A stretch of DNA of 64,000 bases from Stenotrophomonas maltophilia (GTDB lineage Bacteria > Pseudomonadota > Gammaproteobacteria > Xanthomonadales > Xanthomonadaceae). A model generated the notes under the pieces. The model searched no databases. It was not told the origin of the DNA and saw only the letters and a program-made list of their open reading frames with translations. The stretch spans positions 124,001 through 188,000 of the forward strand of contig NZ_LYVJ01000008.1 in assembly GCF_001676385.1 (NCBI RefSeq), given 5' to 3'. Below are positions 19,042 through 29,917 of this stretch, piece after piece; the stretch's first letter is position 1, and the number at the start of each line of letters is the position of its first letter. Position numbers and translations under genes: made by a program.

Positions 19042-19785
19042 ATGAACCTCACCGCCTTCGGCCTGGCCAGCCTGATCGGCATGGCCGCCACCACCCCGGT
19101 CGCTGCTGCCGAACCGGCCCATCCCACCATCCGCCACATGGCTGGCGCGCCTGTTGTCACTTCGCTGGATGCGGCGAAGACCGCCGTGCTGGTGATCGAC
19201 TTCCAGAACGAGTACTTCGATGCCGAGGCCGCACCGGGCTTTGCCGGTGGCCGCATGGTGATCCCCGAGGGCGTGGCCGCGCTGCACCAGGCCCAGCGGG
19301 TGGTGCGGTTCGCTGATACCCACGGCATCCGCGTGATCCATGTGCAGCACGTGCTGCCTGCCGGTGCACCGCTGTTCGCGCAGGGCAGCGTCAATGCGGC
19401 CTTCCATCGCGACCTGCAGCCGCGCCAAGGGGAGACCGTGGTGCAGAAGGACAACGTCAGCGTATTCGCCGGCGCGTCTGCCGCCGTGCTCGACCAGGTG
19501 CTGAAGAGCGCTGGCATCGACACCCTGATCGTCACCGGCCTGCAGACCCATGCCTGCGTGGCAGGTGCCGCGCGCGATGCTGCTGCCGCACCGCGCGGTT
19601 ACCGGGTGATCGTGGCGTCCGATGCCAGTGCCAGCCGCGACCTTGATCTGGCCGGCGGCCGTCGCATCGATCATCGCGCGCTGCACGAGGCTTCGCTGGC
19701 GCAGATCGAAGACGCTTTCGGTGATGTCATGAATACCGACGCGATCCTGGCGTTGCCGGTGCGCAGGGCAGGCGACGGCGCTTGA
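19042..19785 (+). CDS. Exported isochorismatase-fold cysteine hydrolase
   Basis: A 247-residue protein. A signal peptide (MNLTAFGLASLIGMAATTPVAAA) is unusual for this mostly cytoplasmic family. The catalytic triad is visible: Asp in VLVIDFQNEYF (about 60), Lys in VVQKDNVSVF (about 140) and Cys in GLQTHACVAGAARD (about 171). Relatives hydrolyse amides such as nicotinamide, ureidoacrylate or isochorismate; the substrate here is unknown. The ATG at 19042 follows AGGAG. A LysR regulator starts 53 nt downstream in the same direction, which is unlike the usual divergent arrangement but may still regulate it. Confidence 0.83.
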   Translation: MNLTAFGLASLIGMAATTPVAAAEPAHPTIRHMAGAPVVTSLDAAKTAVLVIDFQNEYFDAEAAPGFAGGRMVIPEGVAALHQAQRVVRFADTHGIRVIHVQHVLPAGAPLFAQGSVNAAFHRDLQPRQGETVVQKDNVSVFAGASAAVLDQVLKSAGIDTLIVTGLQTHACVAGAARDAAAAPRGYRVIVASDASASRDLDLAGGRRIDHRALHEASLAQIEDAFGDVMNTDAILALPVRRAGDGA

Positions 19786-19838
19786 TAAGCTGGCGGGGCC
19801 CGCGCGCCGCGGGTCCCGCCATGTGGAGCCACCCGCCG

Positions 19839-20747
19839 ATGGATCATTTCGCCGCCCTGCGTGCGTTGCGCGCCATCGTCGACGCGGGCAGCTTCACTGC
19901 TGCTGCGGAACGACTGGGGACGACCCATTCGGCGATGTCGCGCCAGTTGCGGCAGCTCGAGGAGCACCTGCAGGTGCGCCTGCTTGATCGCAACAGTCGC
20001 CGTCTTTCATTGACCGAAGCCGGACGCGACTATTACCGCGACGCCACGTCGCTGCTGGATCGGCTGCAGGAGGCGGATGACCGCGCGCGTGCCGCGCAGG
20101 CACAGCCCAGCGGCACCGTGCGGATCAGCGTGCCGCAGGTGGTGGCCAGCCAGGAGCTGCCGCAGTGGCTGCCCACGTTCCTCGAGCGCTGCCCGCTGGT
20201 ATCGCTGGACCTGTCCGCCGACGATCAACAGGTCGACCTGGTCGGAGGCGGCTTCGACCTGGTCCTGCGCATTGCGTCGTCATTGCCGGACAGCCGGTTG
20301 GTCGCGCGCGAGCTGGCCCAATGCCCGCGCATCCTGGTGGCGGCACCGGCCTACCTGGCCCGGCATGGCCTGCCGCGGCAGGCGTCGGACCTGCAGCATC
20401 ACAACCTGATCGGTTTCAGTCCCGGCCCGGGGATGGTGTCCTGGCGGCTGCAGGGGCCGCGCGGCGCAACCGCAAGCGTCGACGCCGGGCAGCGCCTGCG
20501 CGTGGACGCCACTCCGGCGCTGTACGCCGCTGCGTTGGCCGGCATGGGTATCGGCCTGTTCACTGCGCTCACCGTGCAGGAGGACTTGCGTACCGGCCGC
20601 CTGATCCGCGTGCTGCCGGCCTGGCATGCCGGCCAGCGTCGCTATTTCGCGTTGTATCCGCATGCGCGCGCGTTGGCTCCCAAAGTGCGCGCGTTGGTCG
20701 AGCACCTTGCCGCGCACTACGCTGCACAGGCCGGCGTCGCCGGCTAG
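19839..20747 (+). CDS. LysR-family transcriptional regulator
   Basis: A 302-residue regulator. The N-terminal helix-turn-helix reads FAALRALRAIVDAGSFTAAAERLGTTHSAMSRQLRQLEEHLQ, quoted here only as its boundaries: residues 3-46. A LysR effector domain follows from about residue 88 (GTVRISVPQVVASQ). It resembles the CrgA-like group with a substrate domain ending LPAWHAGQRRYFALYPH. The ATG at 19839 has GGAG 10 nt upstream. It probably controls the hydrolase gene just upstream or an unlinked target. No operator could be identified. It ends at a bidirectional terminator. Confidence 0.9.
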   Translation: MDHFAALRALRAIVDAGSFTAAAERLGTTHSAMSRQLRQLEEHLQVRLLDRNSRRLSLTEAGRDYYRDATSLLDRLQEADDRARAAQAQPSGTVRISVPQVVASQELPQWLPTFLERCPLVSLDLSADDQQVDLVGGGFDLVLRIASSLPDSRLVARELAQCPRILVAAPAYLARHGLPRQASDLQHHNLIGFSPGPGMVSWRLQGPRGATASVDAGQRLRVDATPALYAAALAGMGIGLFTALTVQEDLRTGRLIRVLPAWHAGQRRYFALYPHARALAPKVRALVEHLAAHYAAQAGVAG

Positions 20748-20776
20748 CCGGGCAATGCCGCCACGCGTCACAAGAG

Positions 20777-20803
20777 AAAAGGGCGCCCCGAAGGCGCCCT
20801 TTG
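20777..20803. terminator. Bidirectional terminator
   Basis: AAAAGGGCGCC, loop CCGAA, GGCGCCCTTTGT between the convergent LysR and Bax-inhibitor genes. U-rich ends occur on both strands. Confidence 0.8.
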
Positions 20804-20824
20804 TCGTTTATGGCCCTGCCCGGT

Positions 20825-21583
20825 TCAGCGCTGCTGAATCTTCGACAACAGGCGCAGGAACTCCACGTACAACCAGACCAGGGTCACCATCAGGCCGAAG
20901 GCGCCATACCACTCCATGTACTTCGGCGCACGCTGGGCCACGCCGGTTTCGATGAAGTCAAAGTCCAGCACCAGGTTCAGTGCGGCCACGACCACCACGA
21001 ACAGGCTGAAGGCGATGCCCAGCCAGCTGGCATCGTGGATCACCGGCACGTTGATGTTGAAGAAGCCAAGCACGAACGAGGCCAGGTAGAGCAGGGCGAT
21101 GCCACCGGTCGCTGCGACTACGCCAAGCTTGAAGTTCTCGGTGGCCTTGATCACGCCGCTGCGGTACGCCACCAGCAGCGCGGCCAGCGTGCCGAAGGTC
21201 AGCAGCACGGCCTGGAACACGATGCCCGGGTACTTCATGTTGAACAGTGCCGAGACGGCGCCCAGGAACAGGCCTTCGACCAGCGCGTACATCGGTGCGG
21301 TAACCGGCGACCATTCCTTCTTGAAGATGGTGATCAGCGCCAGCACCAGGCCGCCGATCGCACCGCCCATGGCGAACAGGCTTGCGCTGCCGGAAATCTG
21401 GCCGTACTCGTCCACCGACTGGTTCCAGGCGAAGGCCGCGGTCAACACGGTCAACAGCAGCAGGATGCCGGTCTTGTTGGCGGTGCCGTTGAGGGTCATC
21501 ACCTGGTCGGGGCTGGTCACCACCGAGCCGCTGGCGAGGTCGAGGAAGGTCGACTCGGAAAGAGCCGGGTTGCCGCTGCGCAT
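20825..21583 (-). CDS. Bax inhibitor-1 / YccA-family membrane protein
   Basis: A 252-residue integral membrane protein with about seven hydrophobic spans, for example GILLLLTVLTAAFAW and LGVVAATGGIALLYLASFVL. It has the BI-1 C-terminal block (ALNLVLDFDFIETGVAQRAPKYMEW) containing the conserved Asp pair used as pH or calcium sensor in YetJ-like members. YccA relatives modulate FtsH proteolysis. The ATG at 21583 has GGAG upstream on the minus strand. It is divergent from the tRNA-Pro cluster. Confidence 0.9.
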   Translation of the reverse strand: MRSGNPALSESTFLDLASGSVVTSPDQVMTLNGTANKTGILLLLTVLTAAFAWNQSVDEYGQISGSASLFAMGGAIGGLVLALITIFKKEWSPVTAPMYALVEGLFLGAVSALFNMKYPGIVFQAVLLTFGTLAALLVAYRSGVIKATENFKLGVVAATGGIALLYLASFVLGFFNINVPVIHDASWLGIAFSLFVVVVAALNLVLDFDFIETGVAQRAPKYMEWYGAFGLMVTLVWLYVEFLRLLSKIQQR

Positions 21584-21694
21584 GCGTGTTCTCCGTGCGA
21601 ATGAGGGTCGGGACGGCCATCCGGCCGATGGATGCGAGCATAGCCGATGACCACGTACGGTGCTGTGGCGGGCTTCAGGTTCCAGTCGTCCGCG

Positions 21695-21724
21695 TTGACA
21701 GTTCGCGACCGGCTTGGCGACAAT
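21695..21724 (+). promoter_or_regulatory. Promoter of the tRNA-Pro cluster
   Basis: Consensus TTGACA (21695-21700), an 18-nt spacer and GACAAT (21719-21724), with a GC-rich discriminator after it, as expected for a strong stringently controlled tRNA promoter. 40 nt upstream of tRNA-Pro. Confidence 0.75.
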
Positions 21725-21763
21725 GGCCAACTCCCCGGGCTTGGCCCGAGGGGATTGCAGCAC

Positions 21764-21840
21764 CGGGGTATAGCGCAGTCTGGTAGCGCGCCTGCTTTGG
21801 GAGCAGGATGTCGGGGGTTCGAATCCCTCTACCCCGACCA
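21764..21840 (+). tRNA. tRNA-Pro(TGG)
   Basis: 77 nt with encoded CCA. Acceptor arms CGGGGTA/TACCCCG and anticodon loop TTTGGGA (anticodon TGG). First gene of a Pro-Arg-His-Lys run. Confidence 0.97.
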
Positions 21841-21879
21841 ATCCCACGCCACGTCGGATTGGACACCGTTCCGGTTCGG

Positions 21880-21956
21880 GCGCCCGTAGCTCAACTGGAT
21901 AGAGCACCGGCCTTCTAAGCCGGCGGTTACAGGTTCGATTCCTGTCGGGCGCGCCA
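21880..21956 (+). tRNA. tRNA-Arg(TCT)
   Basis: 77 nt with encoded CCA. Acceptor GCGCCCG/CGGGCGC and anticodon loop CTTCTAA (TCT), reading the rare AGA/AGG codons. Confidence 0.97.
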
Positions 21957-22128
21957 TTGGCGGACACCGGAATCGCATCGACGATGTGAAGAAGTGCTTG
22001 CAAAAGTGCAGGGACTCCACCAGAATATCGGACTCGCTTCGGCGGATCGGAACTTCGGTGACAGTCCCCTGGCAATGATCTGCAGTTCCAGTGCCAGCCG
22101 TGCTGGTGCCGGAACGAAAGTTTCAGTG

Positions 22129-22205
22129 GTGGCTGTAGCTCAGTTGGTTAGAGTACCGGATTGTGATTCCGGTGGTCGGGGGTTCGAATCCCCTCAGCCA
22201 CCCCA
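22129..22205 (+). tRNA. tRNA-His(GTG)
   Basis: 77 nt with CCA, plus a G at 22128 that can serve as the extra G-1 opposite C73. Acceptor GTGGCTG/CAGCCAC and loop TTGTGAT. Confidence 0.97.
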
Positions 22206-22239
22206 CTGATTCAACCGCGCCGGCGCAACCGGAACGGTA

Positions 22240-22267
22240 TTGCAATAAACAGAATGCACGCTACAAT
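22240..22267 (+). promoter_or_regulatory. Promoter of first tRNA-Lys
   Basis: TTGCAA, a 16-nt spacer and TACAAT, 17 nt before the tRNA. Confidence 0.6.
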
Positions 22268-22283
22268 GTGCGTCTGAGTTTCA

Positions 22284-22359
22284 GGGCCGTTAGCTCAGTT
22301 GGTAGAGCAGTTGACTCTTAATCAATAGGTCCAAGGTTCGAATCCTTGACGGCCCACCA
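22284..22359 (+). tRNA. tRNA-Lys(CTT), copy 1
   Basis: 76 nt with CCA. Acceptor GGGCCGT/ACGGCCC and anticodon loop CTCTTAA (CTT). It differs from copy 2 only by a compensated acceptor pair. Confidence 0.97.
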
Positions 22360-22367
22360 AGACAGAA

Positions 22368-22396
22368 GCCACCTGGTACGCCAGGTGGCTTTTTTC
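22368..22396 (+). terminator. Terminator after tRNA-Lys copy 1
   Basis: GCCACCTGG, loop TACG, CCAGGTGGC, then six T residues. Confidence 0.9.
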
Positions 22397-22510
22397 TTAT
22401 GGGCGTGACTCCTTCGCTCCGATGGATCGCGCGCTGCAACCCCCCCTCGGCGTGGATCTGCAACGGCAGCGGGATCGAAGTGCCGGTTTCAACGATGTTG
22501 AATAAAGTGC

Positions 22511-22540
22511 TTGCATCCGCCGAGCGGATCGGGTCATAAT
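22511..22540 (+). promoter_or_regulatory. Promoter of second tRNA-Lys
   Basis: TTGCAT, an 18-nt spacer and CATAAT, 16 nt before the tRNA. Confidence 0.6.
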
Positions 22541-22555
22541 TCGCGCCCCGATTTC

Positions 22556-22631
22556 GGGCTGTTAGCTCAGTTGGTAGAGCAGTTGACTCTTAATCAATAG
22601 GTCCAAGGTTCGAATCCTTGACAGCCCACCA
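22556..22631 (+). tRNA. tRNA-Lys(CTT), copy 2
   Basis: 76 nt with CCA. Acceptor GGGCTGT/ACAGCCC, otherwise identical to copy 1 272 nt upstream. It has its own promoter and terminator. Confidence 0.97.
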
Positions 22632-22636
22632 GACGA

Positions 22637-22668
22637 AAGCCACTTGGTTCGCCAAGTGGCTTTTTTCT
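22637..22668 (+). terminator. Terminator after tRNA-Lys copy 2
   Basis: AAGCCACTTGG, loop TTCG, CCAAGTGGCTT, then T residues. The 22669-23031 stretch after it holds a short GCGCAGGGCGTGGATCCAC REP-like sequence and no gene I can support. Confidence 0.9.
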
Positions 22669-23031
22669 TGCTTGTGCGCCGGGTCGCATTTCATCCGCGC
22701 AGGGCGTGGATCCACTGATGCGGTGTTGAAATCAGGGGGGCATGCGCTCATCAGTGCTGTCAACGCTGTGCGCTGCTTCTCGCCACGCTGCGCGCAGTCG
22801 CGCAGCCGGCGGAGGATGGGACCGCCCCTGAAGCTGTATCCGCGTCGCACCGACGACGGTGGCGTAGACCTCCGCAAGATGGATGTGGCGGCCGGCCAAG
22901 GCGCTGACGCAGGTCGCACGACCGTCGGGGCGGCCTTTGGCGCGGGCACTGTGCGCGGCGGCCATATTCAGTTTTGTGCAGGCTTCCGCTTCCTGCCCCC
23001 GCCTGCGACAATGGGCGCCTGCGCCGGCCAC

Positions 23032-23115
23032 GCGAAAGTGGCGGAATTGGTAGACGCCCTGGATTTAGGTTCCAGTGCCCAAGGCGTGCGGGTTCGAGTC
23101 CCGCCTTTCGCACCA
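23032..23115 (+). tRNA. tRNA-Leu(TAG)
   Basis: 84 nt with a long variable arm and encoded CCA. Acceptor GCGAAAG/CTTTCGC and anticodon loop TTTAGGT (TAG). Confidence 0.96.
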
Positions 23116-23308
23116 GTGCCGGCCTGTCCCCCCGCCCTGATTGGGGCCATCCACGCGCTCTTGACCGGCACGCGCTGGCAGTGCAGGCCGAATTGGGCGA
23201 AACTAAAGGGCTGCGGCAAGCAGGCGCGTCCGAGACGCCGCGTCCTTAACAACCGTTTCATCCCAATCATCGAGCCGGGGGCCTGGGCCACCGGTGGCAG
23301 GAGTCAAC

Positions 23309-24604
23309 ATGCAAGCTTCGATCGAATCCACCGGCAACCTGGAACGCCGCCTGAGCTTCTCGCTGCCGGAAGACCGTCTGCAGAGCCACATTGCCGGCCG
23401 CCTGGGCGAAATCGCCCGTACCACCCGCATCAAGGGCTTCCGTCCGGGCAAGGTGCCGGCCAAGGTGATCGAGCAGCGCTTCGGCGCGCAGGTCCGTGGC
23501 GAGGCGCTGGACGGCCTGCTGCGCGAAACCTTCGACGCGGCCGTGCGCCAGCACGACCTGCGCGTCGTCGGCAGCCCGCGCATCGACAAGGGCGACGAGG
23601 GTGAGTTCTCCTTCGTGGCCACCGTGGAAGTGGTGCCGGACTTCGGCGACATTGACGTCAGCAAGCTGACCGTCGTGCGCCACACTGCCGAAATCACCGA
23701 CGCCGACATCGACCAGATGATCGAAAACCTGCAGAACCAGCGCCGCACCTGGGCCCCGGTCAGCCGCGGTGCGCAGGACGGTGACCTGGTGGCGGTGGAA
23801 ACCTGGTCGCAGGCCGGCGAAGAGCGCCTGCCGGCCGAGGGCACCGAGAAGGGTTCGATCGTGCTGGGCCAGGGCATGATGTTCGAGGCCATCGAAAAGG
23901 GCCTGGTGGGCCTGGCCAAAGGTGAAGAGAAGACGCTGGACGTCGACTTCCCGGCCGATTGGCGCGTGCCGGTACTGGCCGGCAAGACCGTGCAGGTCAC
24001 CGTCAAGGTCGCCGAAGTGTCCGAGCCGGTCGTGCCGGTGGTCGACGAAGCCTTCATCAAGAGCTTCGGCGTGAAGGGCGGCGACCTGGAACAGTTCCGC
24101 AGCGACATCCGTGCCAACCTGGAGCGCGAGCTCAAGGGGGCGCTGATGAATCGCCTGCGCCGCGAAGTCGGCGAGCAGCTGATCGCGGCCTACTCGTCGG
24201 TGGAAATGCCGCCGCGCCTGGTCGAGAACGAAGCCCGCGCCATGCTGGCCCAGCAGATCGAGCAGCTGCGCCGCAACGGCCAGAACGTCGGTGAGGTCCC
24301 GGCCGACGCCCACGAAGGCTTCAAGGAGGCCGCCGCCAAGCGCGTGCTGGTCGGCCTGCTGGTCGGCGAAGTGGCCCGCGTCAACGACCTGCGCCTGGAC
24401 CCCAAGCGCCTGAACGAAACGATGCGCCTGATTGCTTCGACCTACGAAGAGCCGGAGCAGGTCATTGAGATGTACCGCAACGACCCCCAGCTGATGTCTG
24501 GCCTGCAGAACCGCGTGATGGAAGAGCAGGTGATCGACTGGATCGCCGAGCGTGCCCAGCACACCGAAGAGAAGCTGTCGTTCCAGGACGCGATCCGCCA
24601 GTAA
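23309..24604 (+). CDS. tig: Trigger factor
   Basis: A 431-residue ribosome-associated chaperone. The N-terminal ribosome-binding signature [20 protein letters not shown] is at about residues 41-60. The FKBP-type prolyl-isomerase domain lies near 150-245 and the helical chaperone C-domain fills the rest. It binds at the exit tunnel and shields nascent chains. The ATG at 23309 follows CAGGAG; an upstream in-frame codon is not needed. It heads the conserved tig-clpP-clpX-lon-hupB-ppiD order, which pairs folding with ATP-dependent proteolysis. A hairpin after its stop may reduce readthrough into clpP. Confidence 0.97.
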   Translation: MQASIESTGNLERRLSFSLPEDRLQSHIAGRLGEIARTTRIKGFRPGKVPAKVIEQRFGAQVRGEALDGLLRETFDAAVRQHDLRVVGSPRIDKGDEGEFSFVATVEVVPDFGDIDVSKLTVVRHTAEITDADIDQMIENLQNQRRTWAPVSRGAQDGDLVAVETWSQAGEERLPAEGTEKGSIVLGQGMMFEAIEKGLVGLAKGEEKTLDVDFPADWRVPVLAGKTVQVTVKVAEVSEPVVPVVDEAFIKSFGVKGGDLEQFRSDIRANLERELKGALMNRLRREVGEQLIAAYSSVEMPPRLVENEARAMLAQQIEQLRRNGQNVGEVPADAHEGFKEAAAKRVLVGLLVGEVARVNDLRLDPKRLNETMRLIASTYEEPEQVIEMYRNDPQLMSGLQNRVMEEQVIDWIAERAQHTEEKLSFQDAIRQ

Positions 24605-24625
24605 CGCCGGGCGGATCACCGCATG

Positions 24626-24655
24626 CCCCGCGCCGCCAGCGGCGCGGGGTTGTTT
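24626..24655 (+). terminator. Hairpin between tig and clpP
   Basis: CCCCGCGCCGC, loop CA, GCGGCGCGGGG, then TTGTTT. A likely partial terminator in the 76-nt gap. Confidence 0.65.
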
Positions 24656-24680
24656 CCCCCCAAGATAGGTACCTCACGTA

Positions 24681-25307
24681 ATGGACAACCGAACCAAAGC
24701 CCTGAACCTGGTTCCGATGGTGGTCGAGCAGACCAGCCGCGGCGAGCGTGCCTACGACATCTATTCGCGCCTGTTGAAGGAGCGCCTGATCTTCCTCGTG
24801 GGCCCGATCGACGATCACATGGCCAACGTGGTGGTGGCGCAGTTGCTGTTCCTGGAATCGGAAAACCCGGAAAAGGACATCAACATCTACATCAACTCGC
24901 CGGGTGGCGTAGTCACCGCCGGCATGGCGATCTACGACACCATGCAGTACATCCGGCCGAATGTGAGCACCACCTGCATCGGCCAGGCCGCCTCGATGGG
25001 CGCCCTGCTGCTGGCCGCGGGCGAAGCCGGCAAGCGTTACGCGCTGCCGAACTCGCGAGTGATGATCCACCAGCCGCTGGGCGGGTTCCAGGGCCAGGCC
25101 ACCGACATCGACATCCACGCGCGTGAGATCCTGACGCTGCGGTCGCGCCTGAACGAGGTGCTGGCCAAGCATACCGGCCAGTCGCTGGAGACGATCGCCC
25201 GCGACACCGAGCGCGACAACTTCAAGAGCGCCTTCGAAGCGCAGGCCTACGGCCTGGTCGACCAGGTCCTGGAGCGTCGTCCGGAAGAGTCCATCCAGGC
25301 CGGCTGA
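24681..25307 (+). CDS. clpP: ATP-dependent Clp protease proteolytic subunit
   Basis: A 208-residue serine peptidase that forms a 14-subunit barrel. The catalytic triad is complete: Ser105 in [10 protein letters not shown], His130 in VMIHQPLGG and Asp179 in RDTERDN. The handle region YINSPGGVV is present. Length equals the E. coli enzyme (207). It works with ClpX, encoded 126 nt downstream, and with ClpA elsewhere. The gap to clpX contains a GGGGCC/GGCCCC hairpin (about 25318-25336), so clpX may be partly independently expressed. Confidence 0.98.
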   Translation: MDNRTKALNLVPMVVEQTSRGERAYDIYSRLLKERLIFLVGPIDDHMANVVVAQLLFLESENPEKDINIYINSPGGVVTAGMAIYDTMQYIRPNVSTTCIGQAASMGALLLAAGEAGKRYALPNSRVMIHQPLGGFQGQATDIDIHAREILTLRSRLNEVLAKHTGQSLETIARDTERDNFKSAFEAQAYGLVDQVLERRPEESIQAG

Positions 25308-25433
25308 CCGGCCTTCACGGGGCCAGGGAGGCCCCGTTCCTGCAGGGTCGGGCGGGACTGGTGTCCCTCCGGCCCTGTGCTATTCTCGAATCGAACCCCC
25401 GTTCAGCGGGTGGGGTAACTGGGTAAGCGAAGC

Positions 25434-26723
<1,290 letters not shown>

Positions 26724-26775
26724 TCCTTCCAGGTTGTTGATTTTGAAGGATTTTCAAGGAATGCCTTGCATCTGA

Positions 26776-26812
26776 AAGCCGATGGCCCCATAACGGGGCC
26801 ATCGGCTTTTTT
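26776..26812 (+). terminator. Terminator between clpX and lon
   Basis: AAAGCCGATGGCCCC, loop ATAA, then the complementary arm GGGGCCATCGGC and TTTTTT. Confidence 0.92.
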
Positions 26813-26865
26813 GGTCTCCGGAAGATGTCCTCCCGGAGGCGGTTTTCCCCTTCCCTGGAGCCCCC

Positions 26866-29316
26866 ATGGCCCGTTCCCCAAGTGAAACCCTCGACCTGCC
26901 GGTCCTGCCGCTGCGCGACGTAGTGGTGTTCCCGCACATGGTCATCCCGCTGTTCGTCGGCCGTGACAAGTCCATGCACGCGCTCGAGCAGGCAATGGAA
27001 GCGGACAAGCGCATCCTGCTGCTGGCGCAGAAGTCGGCCGAGACCGATGACCCGCATGCAGCCGACCTCTACCAGATCGGTACGCTGGCGCAGGTGCTGC
27101 AGTTGCTGAAGCTGCCCGACGGCACGATCAAAGTGCTGGTCGAAGGCCTGTCGCGCGTGCAGGTGACCCATGTCGACGAGCGCAACGGCTCGCTGCACGG
27201 CCAAGCCGTGGAGATCGCTGCCGGCGACGATCGCGAGCCACGCGAGGTCGAGGCGATCGCCCGTTCGCTGATGTCGCTGTTCGAGCAGTACGTGAAGACC
27301 AATCGCAAGCTGCCGCCGGAACTGCTGCAGACGCTGTCCGGCATTGATGAACCGGCGCGCCTGGCCGACACCATCGCCGCGCACATCAGCGTGCGGCTGG
27401 CTGACAAGCAGCGCCTGCTGGAAACGCTGGCCGTTGGCGACCGCCTGGAGATGCTGGTCGGCCTGGTCGATGGCGAGATCGATGTGCAGCAGATGGAGAA
27501 GCGCATCCGCGGCCGCGTGAAGTCGCAGATGGAGAAAAGCCAGCGCGAGTATTACCTCAACGAGCAGATGAAGGCCATCCAGAAGGAACTGGGTGATCTG
27601 GATGATGCGCCGGGCGAGCTGGAGGAGCTGGCACGCAAGATCGCCGAAGCCGGCATGCCGAAGGCGGTCGAAGCGAAGGCCCGCAACGAACTGAACAAGC
27701 TCAAGCAGATGTCGCCGATGTCCGCCGAGGCCGCGGTCGTGCGCAACTACCTGGAGTGGCTGCTGGGCGTGCCGTGGAAGAAGCGCACGAAGGTGCGCAA
27801 GGATCTGAAGGCGGCGCAGGACACCCTCGACGCCGATCACTACGGCCTGGAGAAGGTCAAGGAGCGCATCCTTGAATACCTGGCCGTGCAGTCGCGCGTG
27901 AAGCAGATGAAGGGCCCGATCCTGTGCCTGGTCGGGCCGCCGGGCGTGGGCAAGACCTCGCTGGGCCAGTCCATCGCCAAGGCCACCAACCGCAAGTTCG
28001 TGCGCATGTCGCTGGGCGGCGTGCGTGACGAGGCCGAGATCCGGGGCCACCGCCGGACCTACGTCGGTTCGATGCCGGGCCGTATCGTGCAGAACCTCAA
28101 CAAGGTCGGCAGCAGGAACCCGCTGTTCGTGCTCGACGAGATCGACAAGATGTCGATGGACTTCCGTGGCGATCCGTCGTCGGCGCTGCTGGAAGTGCTT
28201 GATCCCGAGCAGAACAACGCATTCAACGACCACTACCTGGAAGTGGACCTGGACCTGTCCGAAGTGATGTTCGTGGCGACCTCGAATTCGCTCAACATTC
28301 CGGGCCCGCTGCTGGACCGCATGGAAGTGATCCGCATCCCCGGCTACACCGAGGACGAGAAGCTCAACATCGCCACCCGTTACCTGGTGCCGAAGCAGGT
28401 CAGGGCCAACGGCCTGCAGCCGGAAGAACTGGAGATCGGCAGCGATGCCATCCAGGACATCGTGCGCTACTACACGCGCGAGTCTGGCGTGCGCAACCTG
28501 GAACGCGAGATCGCCAAGATCTGCCGCAAGGTGGTGAAGGAGATCGCGCTGGCCGGCCCGCAGCCGGTGAAGGCGAAGAAGGGCGCGAAGAAGGCCAAGG
28601 CCCTGGTCCATGTCACCAGCAAGAACCTGGACAAGTACCTGGGCGTGCGTCGCTTCGATTTCGGCCGTGCCGAGGAAGCCAATGAGATCGGCCTGGTCAC
28701 CGGCCTGGCCTGGACCGAAGTCGGTGGCGACCTGCTGCAGATCGAATCGACACTGGTGCCGGGCAAGGGCCAGCTGATCCTGACCGGCCAGCTGGGCAAC
28801 GTGATGAAGGAATCGGCGTCGGCGGCGCTGTCGGTGGTGCGTTCGCGCGCCGACGGCTTCGGCATCGATGTCGACTTCCTGCAGAAGCACGACGTGCACC
28901 TGCATGTACCCGATGGTGCCACGCCGAAGGACGGTCCCAGCGCCGGCGCGGCGATGGTGACTTCGCTGGTATCGATGCTGACCAAGGTGCCGGTGCGTGC
29001 CGATGTGGCCATGACCGGCGAGATCACCCTGCGGGGCCGTGTCACTGCCATCGGTGGCCTGAAGGAGAAATTGCTGGCGGCCCTGCGCGGAGGCATCCGC
29101 ACTGTCATCATTCCCGAAGAGAACCGCAAGGACCTGGCGGACATCCCGGCAAACGTCACCCGCGATCTGCAGATCGTTCCGGTGAAGTACATCGAAGAAG
29201 TCCTGGACCTGGCGCTGGAACGTCCGCTGGCACCCAAGAAGGCCCGCAGGAATGCGCAACGTGTCACGGTGCGCAGCAAGGCCAAACCGAGCGGCAGTGC
29301 GCGCGTCAAGCATTGA
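26866..29316 (+). CDS. lon: ATP-dependent protease Lon
   Basis: An 816-residue LonA protease. The N-terminal substrate-binding domain starts [20 protein letters not shown]. The AAA+ module has Walker [10 protein letters not shown] (about 356-364) and Walker [11 protein letters not shown]. The peptidase domain carries the Ser-Lys dyad: Ser692 in [10 protein letters not shown] and Lys735 in GGLKEK. The C-terminus is a basic tail rich in Lys/Arg. It degrades misfolded and regulatory proteins. An intrinsic terminator separates it from clpX, so it has its own promoter, but I could not find a clear heat-shock consensus in 26724-26865. Confidence 0.98.
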   Translation: MARSPSETLDLPVLPLRDVVVFPHMVIPLFVGRDKSMHALEQAMEADKRILLLAQKSAETDDPHAADLYQIGTLAQVLQLLKLPDGTIKVLVEGLSRVQVTHVDERNGSLHGQAVEIAAGDDREPREVEAIARSLMSLFEQYVKTNRKLPPELLQTLSGIDEPARLADTIAAHISVRLADKQRLLETLAVGDRLEMLVGLVDGEIDVQQMEKRIRGRVKSQMEKSQREYYLNEQMKAIQKELGDLDDAPGELEELARKIAEAGMPKAVEAKARNELNKLKQMSPMSAEAAVVRNYLEWLLGVPWKKRTKVRKDLKAAQDTLDADHYGLEKVKERILEYLAVQSRVKQMKGPILCLVGPPGVGKTSLGQSIAKATNRKFVRMSLGGVRDEAEIRGHRRTYVGSMPGRIVQNLNKVGSRNPLFVLDEIDKMSMDFRGDPSSALLEVLDPEQNNAFNDHYLEVDLDLSEVMFVATSNSLNIPGPLLDRMEVIRIPGYTEDEKLNIATRYLVPKQVRANGLQPEELEIGSDAIQDIVRYYTRESGVRNLEREIAKICRKVVKEIALAGPQPVKAKKGAKKAKALVHVTSKNLDKYLGVRRFDFGRAEEANEIGLVTGLAWTEVGGDLLQIESTLVPGKGQLILTGQLGNVMKESASAALSVVRSRADGFGIDVDFLQKHDVHLHVPDGATPKDGPSAGAAMVTSLVSMLTKVPVRADVAMTGEITLRGRVTAIGGLKEKLLAALRGGIRTVIIPEENRKDLADIPANVTRDLQIVPVKYIEEVLDLALERPLAPKKARRNAQRVTVRSKAKPSGSARVKH

Positions 29317-29365
29317 CGCGCGCTGTCCAATGGCCCGAAACCCGCGTCGTTGCTGGCTTTCCAGC

Positions 29366-29394
29366 TTGCGTGGGGGTAGGGCCACTGGTATAAA
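29366..29394 (+). promoter_or_regulatory. Promoter of hupB
   Basis: TTGCGT (29366-29371), a 17-nt spacer and TATAAA (29389-29394), 140 nt before the HU start. It lies in the 217-nt lon-hupB gap. Confidence 0.6.
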
Positions 29395-29533
29395 AGCAGC
29401 ACTCGCGAATGAGTGATCGCTGCCAGCGGTGACTGAATCGGCGAACCGTTTCCACATGGCGGCCGCATGCAGAAGGCGTGCGGTTGCTTCCCTGTCGAAT
29501 CCGCGGAACCCACCGCCAAAGGAGTTGTAGAGA

Positions 29534-29805
29534 ATGAACAAGACCGAATTGATCGATGCCGTTGCTGAAGCTGCCGACCTGACCAAGGCCGATTCCAGCC
29601 GCGCTGTCGATGCCGTCGTTGCTGCCATCACCAAGGCGCTGAAGGACGGCGATGCGGTCACTCTGGTGGCTTCGGTACCTTCCAGGTCCGCGACCGTGCT
29701 GCCCGCACCGGCCGCAACCCGAAGACCGGCGACACCATCAAGATCGCTGCTTCGAAGAATCCGTCGTTCAAGGCTGGCAAGGCCCTGAAGGATGCTGTAA
29801 ACTAA
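29534..29805 (+). CDS. hupB: DNA-binding protein HU (single-base frameshift near 29669)
   Basis: [20 protein letters not shown] begins a canonical HU protein, but after DGDAVTLV the annotated frame diverges. Adding one G in GTGG^CTTCGG gives [19 protein letters not shown], the DNA-binding arm, and a stop at 29803-29805, for 90 residues, exactly HU length. HU bends DNA and compacts the nucleoid. It sits after lon as in E. coli. A real loss of the DNA-binding arm is unlikely for such a gene, so a sequence error is suspected. A tRNA-Val gene starts 12 nt downstream. Confidence 0.9.
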
Positions 29806-29816
29806 GCGGCTCGCTG

Positions 29817-29891
29817 GGGTGCTTAGCTCAGCGGTAGAGCGTCTCCTTTACACGGAGAGGGTCGGGGGTTCGAAACCCTCAGCACCCACCA
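29817..29891 (+). tRNA. tRNA-Val(TAC)
   Basis: 75 nt with CCA. Acceptor GGGTGCT/AGCACCC and anticodon loop TTTACAC (TAC). Only 12 nt from the hupB stop, so probably processed from the hupB transcript. Confidence 0.97.
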
Positions 29892-29917
29892 CAGCACCGC
29901 GGTAAAAGTTTGAGTGT

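Noticed and set aside
22590-22949. Minus-strand frame ending VKDSNLGPID
   Set aside because: Antisense of tRNA-Lys; no family resemblance and no ribosome site.
22732-23031. Minus-strand 99-codon frame in the tRNA-Lys to tRNA-Leu gap
   Set aside because: No family resemblance, no ribosome site and overlapping alternative frames; treated as non-coding.
21764-23115. Genomic island inserted at the tRNA cluster
   Set aside because: No integrase, no tRNA 3'-end duplicate and no composition shift; only core genes flank the cluster.
26724-26865. Sigma-32 heat-shock promoter for lon
   Set aside because: I could not find CTTGAA and CCCCAT-like boxes at proper spacing; the TTGAAGGATTTTCAA palindrome alone is not enough.
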